Position numbers and translations under genes: made by a program
Assembly: GCF_009828775.2 (NCBI RefSeq)
Contig: NZ_WTSY02000001.1
Coordinates: 57,351-121,350 of the forward strand
From: Erysipelothrix aquatica
GTDB taxonomy: Bacteria > Bacillota_I > Bacilli_A > Erysipelotrichales > Erysipelotrichaceae
DNA: 64,000 bases
Direction: 5' to 3'
Shown: in pieces, positions 63,958 through 64,000 of the stretch
Layout of the letters: every line of letters begins with the position of its first letter
Numbering within the stretch: position 1 is the first letter of the stretch
Notes under the pieces: model-generated
What the model was told of the DNA's origin: nothing
Databases searched by the model: none
Seen by the model: the letters and a program-made list of their open reading frames with translations, nothing else

Positions 63958-64000
63958 TTCCAATTGTTTTTAGTATGTTCATTATATAAAAAACCAGTAG

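Overview
This 64 kb window is chromosomal core genome of a low-GC Gram-positive bacterium (Firmicutes/Bacillota). The evidence includes an LPxTG-type surface protein, short overlapping operons, a T-box upstream of pheST, an FMN riboswitch upstream of a RibU-type ECF component, ParC/ParE, SigA, a eukaryotic-type single-chain glycyl-tRNA synthetase and a yqeH-yhbY-nadD-yqeK-rsfS-yqeM cluster. The NadD-YqeK fusion, the unusually short Smc and the wall-anchored protein with InlB-type repeats make me infer the class Erysipelotrichia, most likely Erysipelothrix. I could not test this by database search. Nearly every gene lies on the minus strand, as expected for a leading-strand arm of one replichore. 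I see no insertion sequence, prophage, CRISPR array, rRNA or tRNA gene.

Layout from left to right. 1-5.7 kb: a truncated response regulator, dnaE, galE and an N-acetylhexosamine-kinase-like gene. 5.9-13.1 kb: a ZIP metal transporter, then a chain of DHH phosphoesterase, ackA, ylxM, ftsY and smc. 13.2-17 kb: a small membrane-anchored thioredoxin-fold protein facing a 1056-residue cell-wall protein. 17.2-22.5 kb: the purB-yqeH-yhbY-nadD/yqeK-rsfS-yqeM-mtnN operon. 22.6-30.2 kb: parE-parC on the minus strand, then divergent plsY and an ABC exporter pair. 30.2-36.7 kb: a lysophospholipase-like hydrolase, an 11-mer-repeat protein, yebC, pheST with its T-box, and a VanW-family gene. 36.8-39.3 kb: a zinc/manganese ABC importer with a consensus promoter and a palindromic operator. 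39.4-47 kb: an NADH oxidase-like enzyme, a secreted protein of unknown role, a YugP-like protease, HU, gpsA, der, cmk and a tail-anchored unknown protein. 47.1-51.6 kb: ribU with its FMN riboswitch, then efp at the end of a comG competence-pilus operon. 51.6-64 kb: an MBL hydrolase, rpmG, and a long macromolecular-synthesis operon (ybeY-dgkA-cdd-era-recO-glyQS-dnaG-rpoD-trmK-cshB-pbp).

Most genes serve replication, chromosome segregation, translation, membrane lipid supply and envelope building. No obviously new multi-gene system is present. The observations most worth a second look are the compact Smc with both arms shortened, the comG operon with a 33-residue ComGE and a ComGF lacking a start codon, the palindrome-controlled metal importer and sugar-kinase operons, the large beta-helix surface protein, and several lineage-specific envelope proteins without recognised function.
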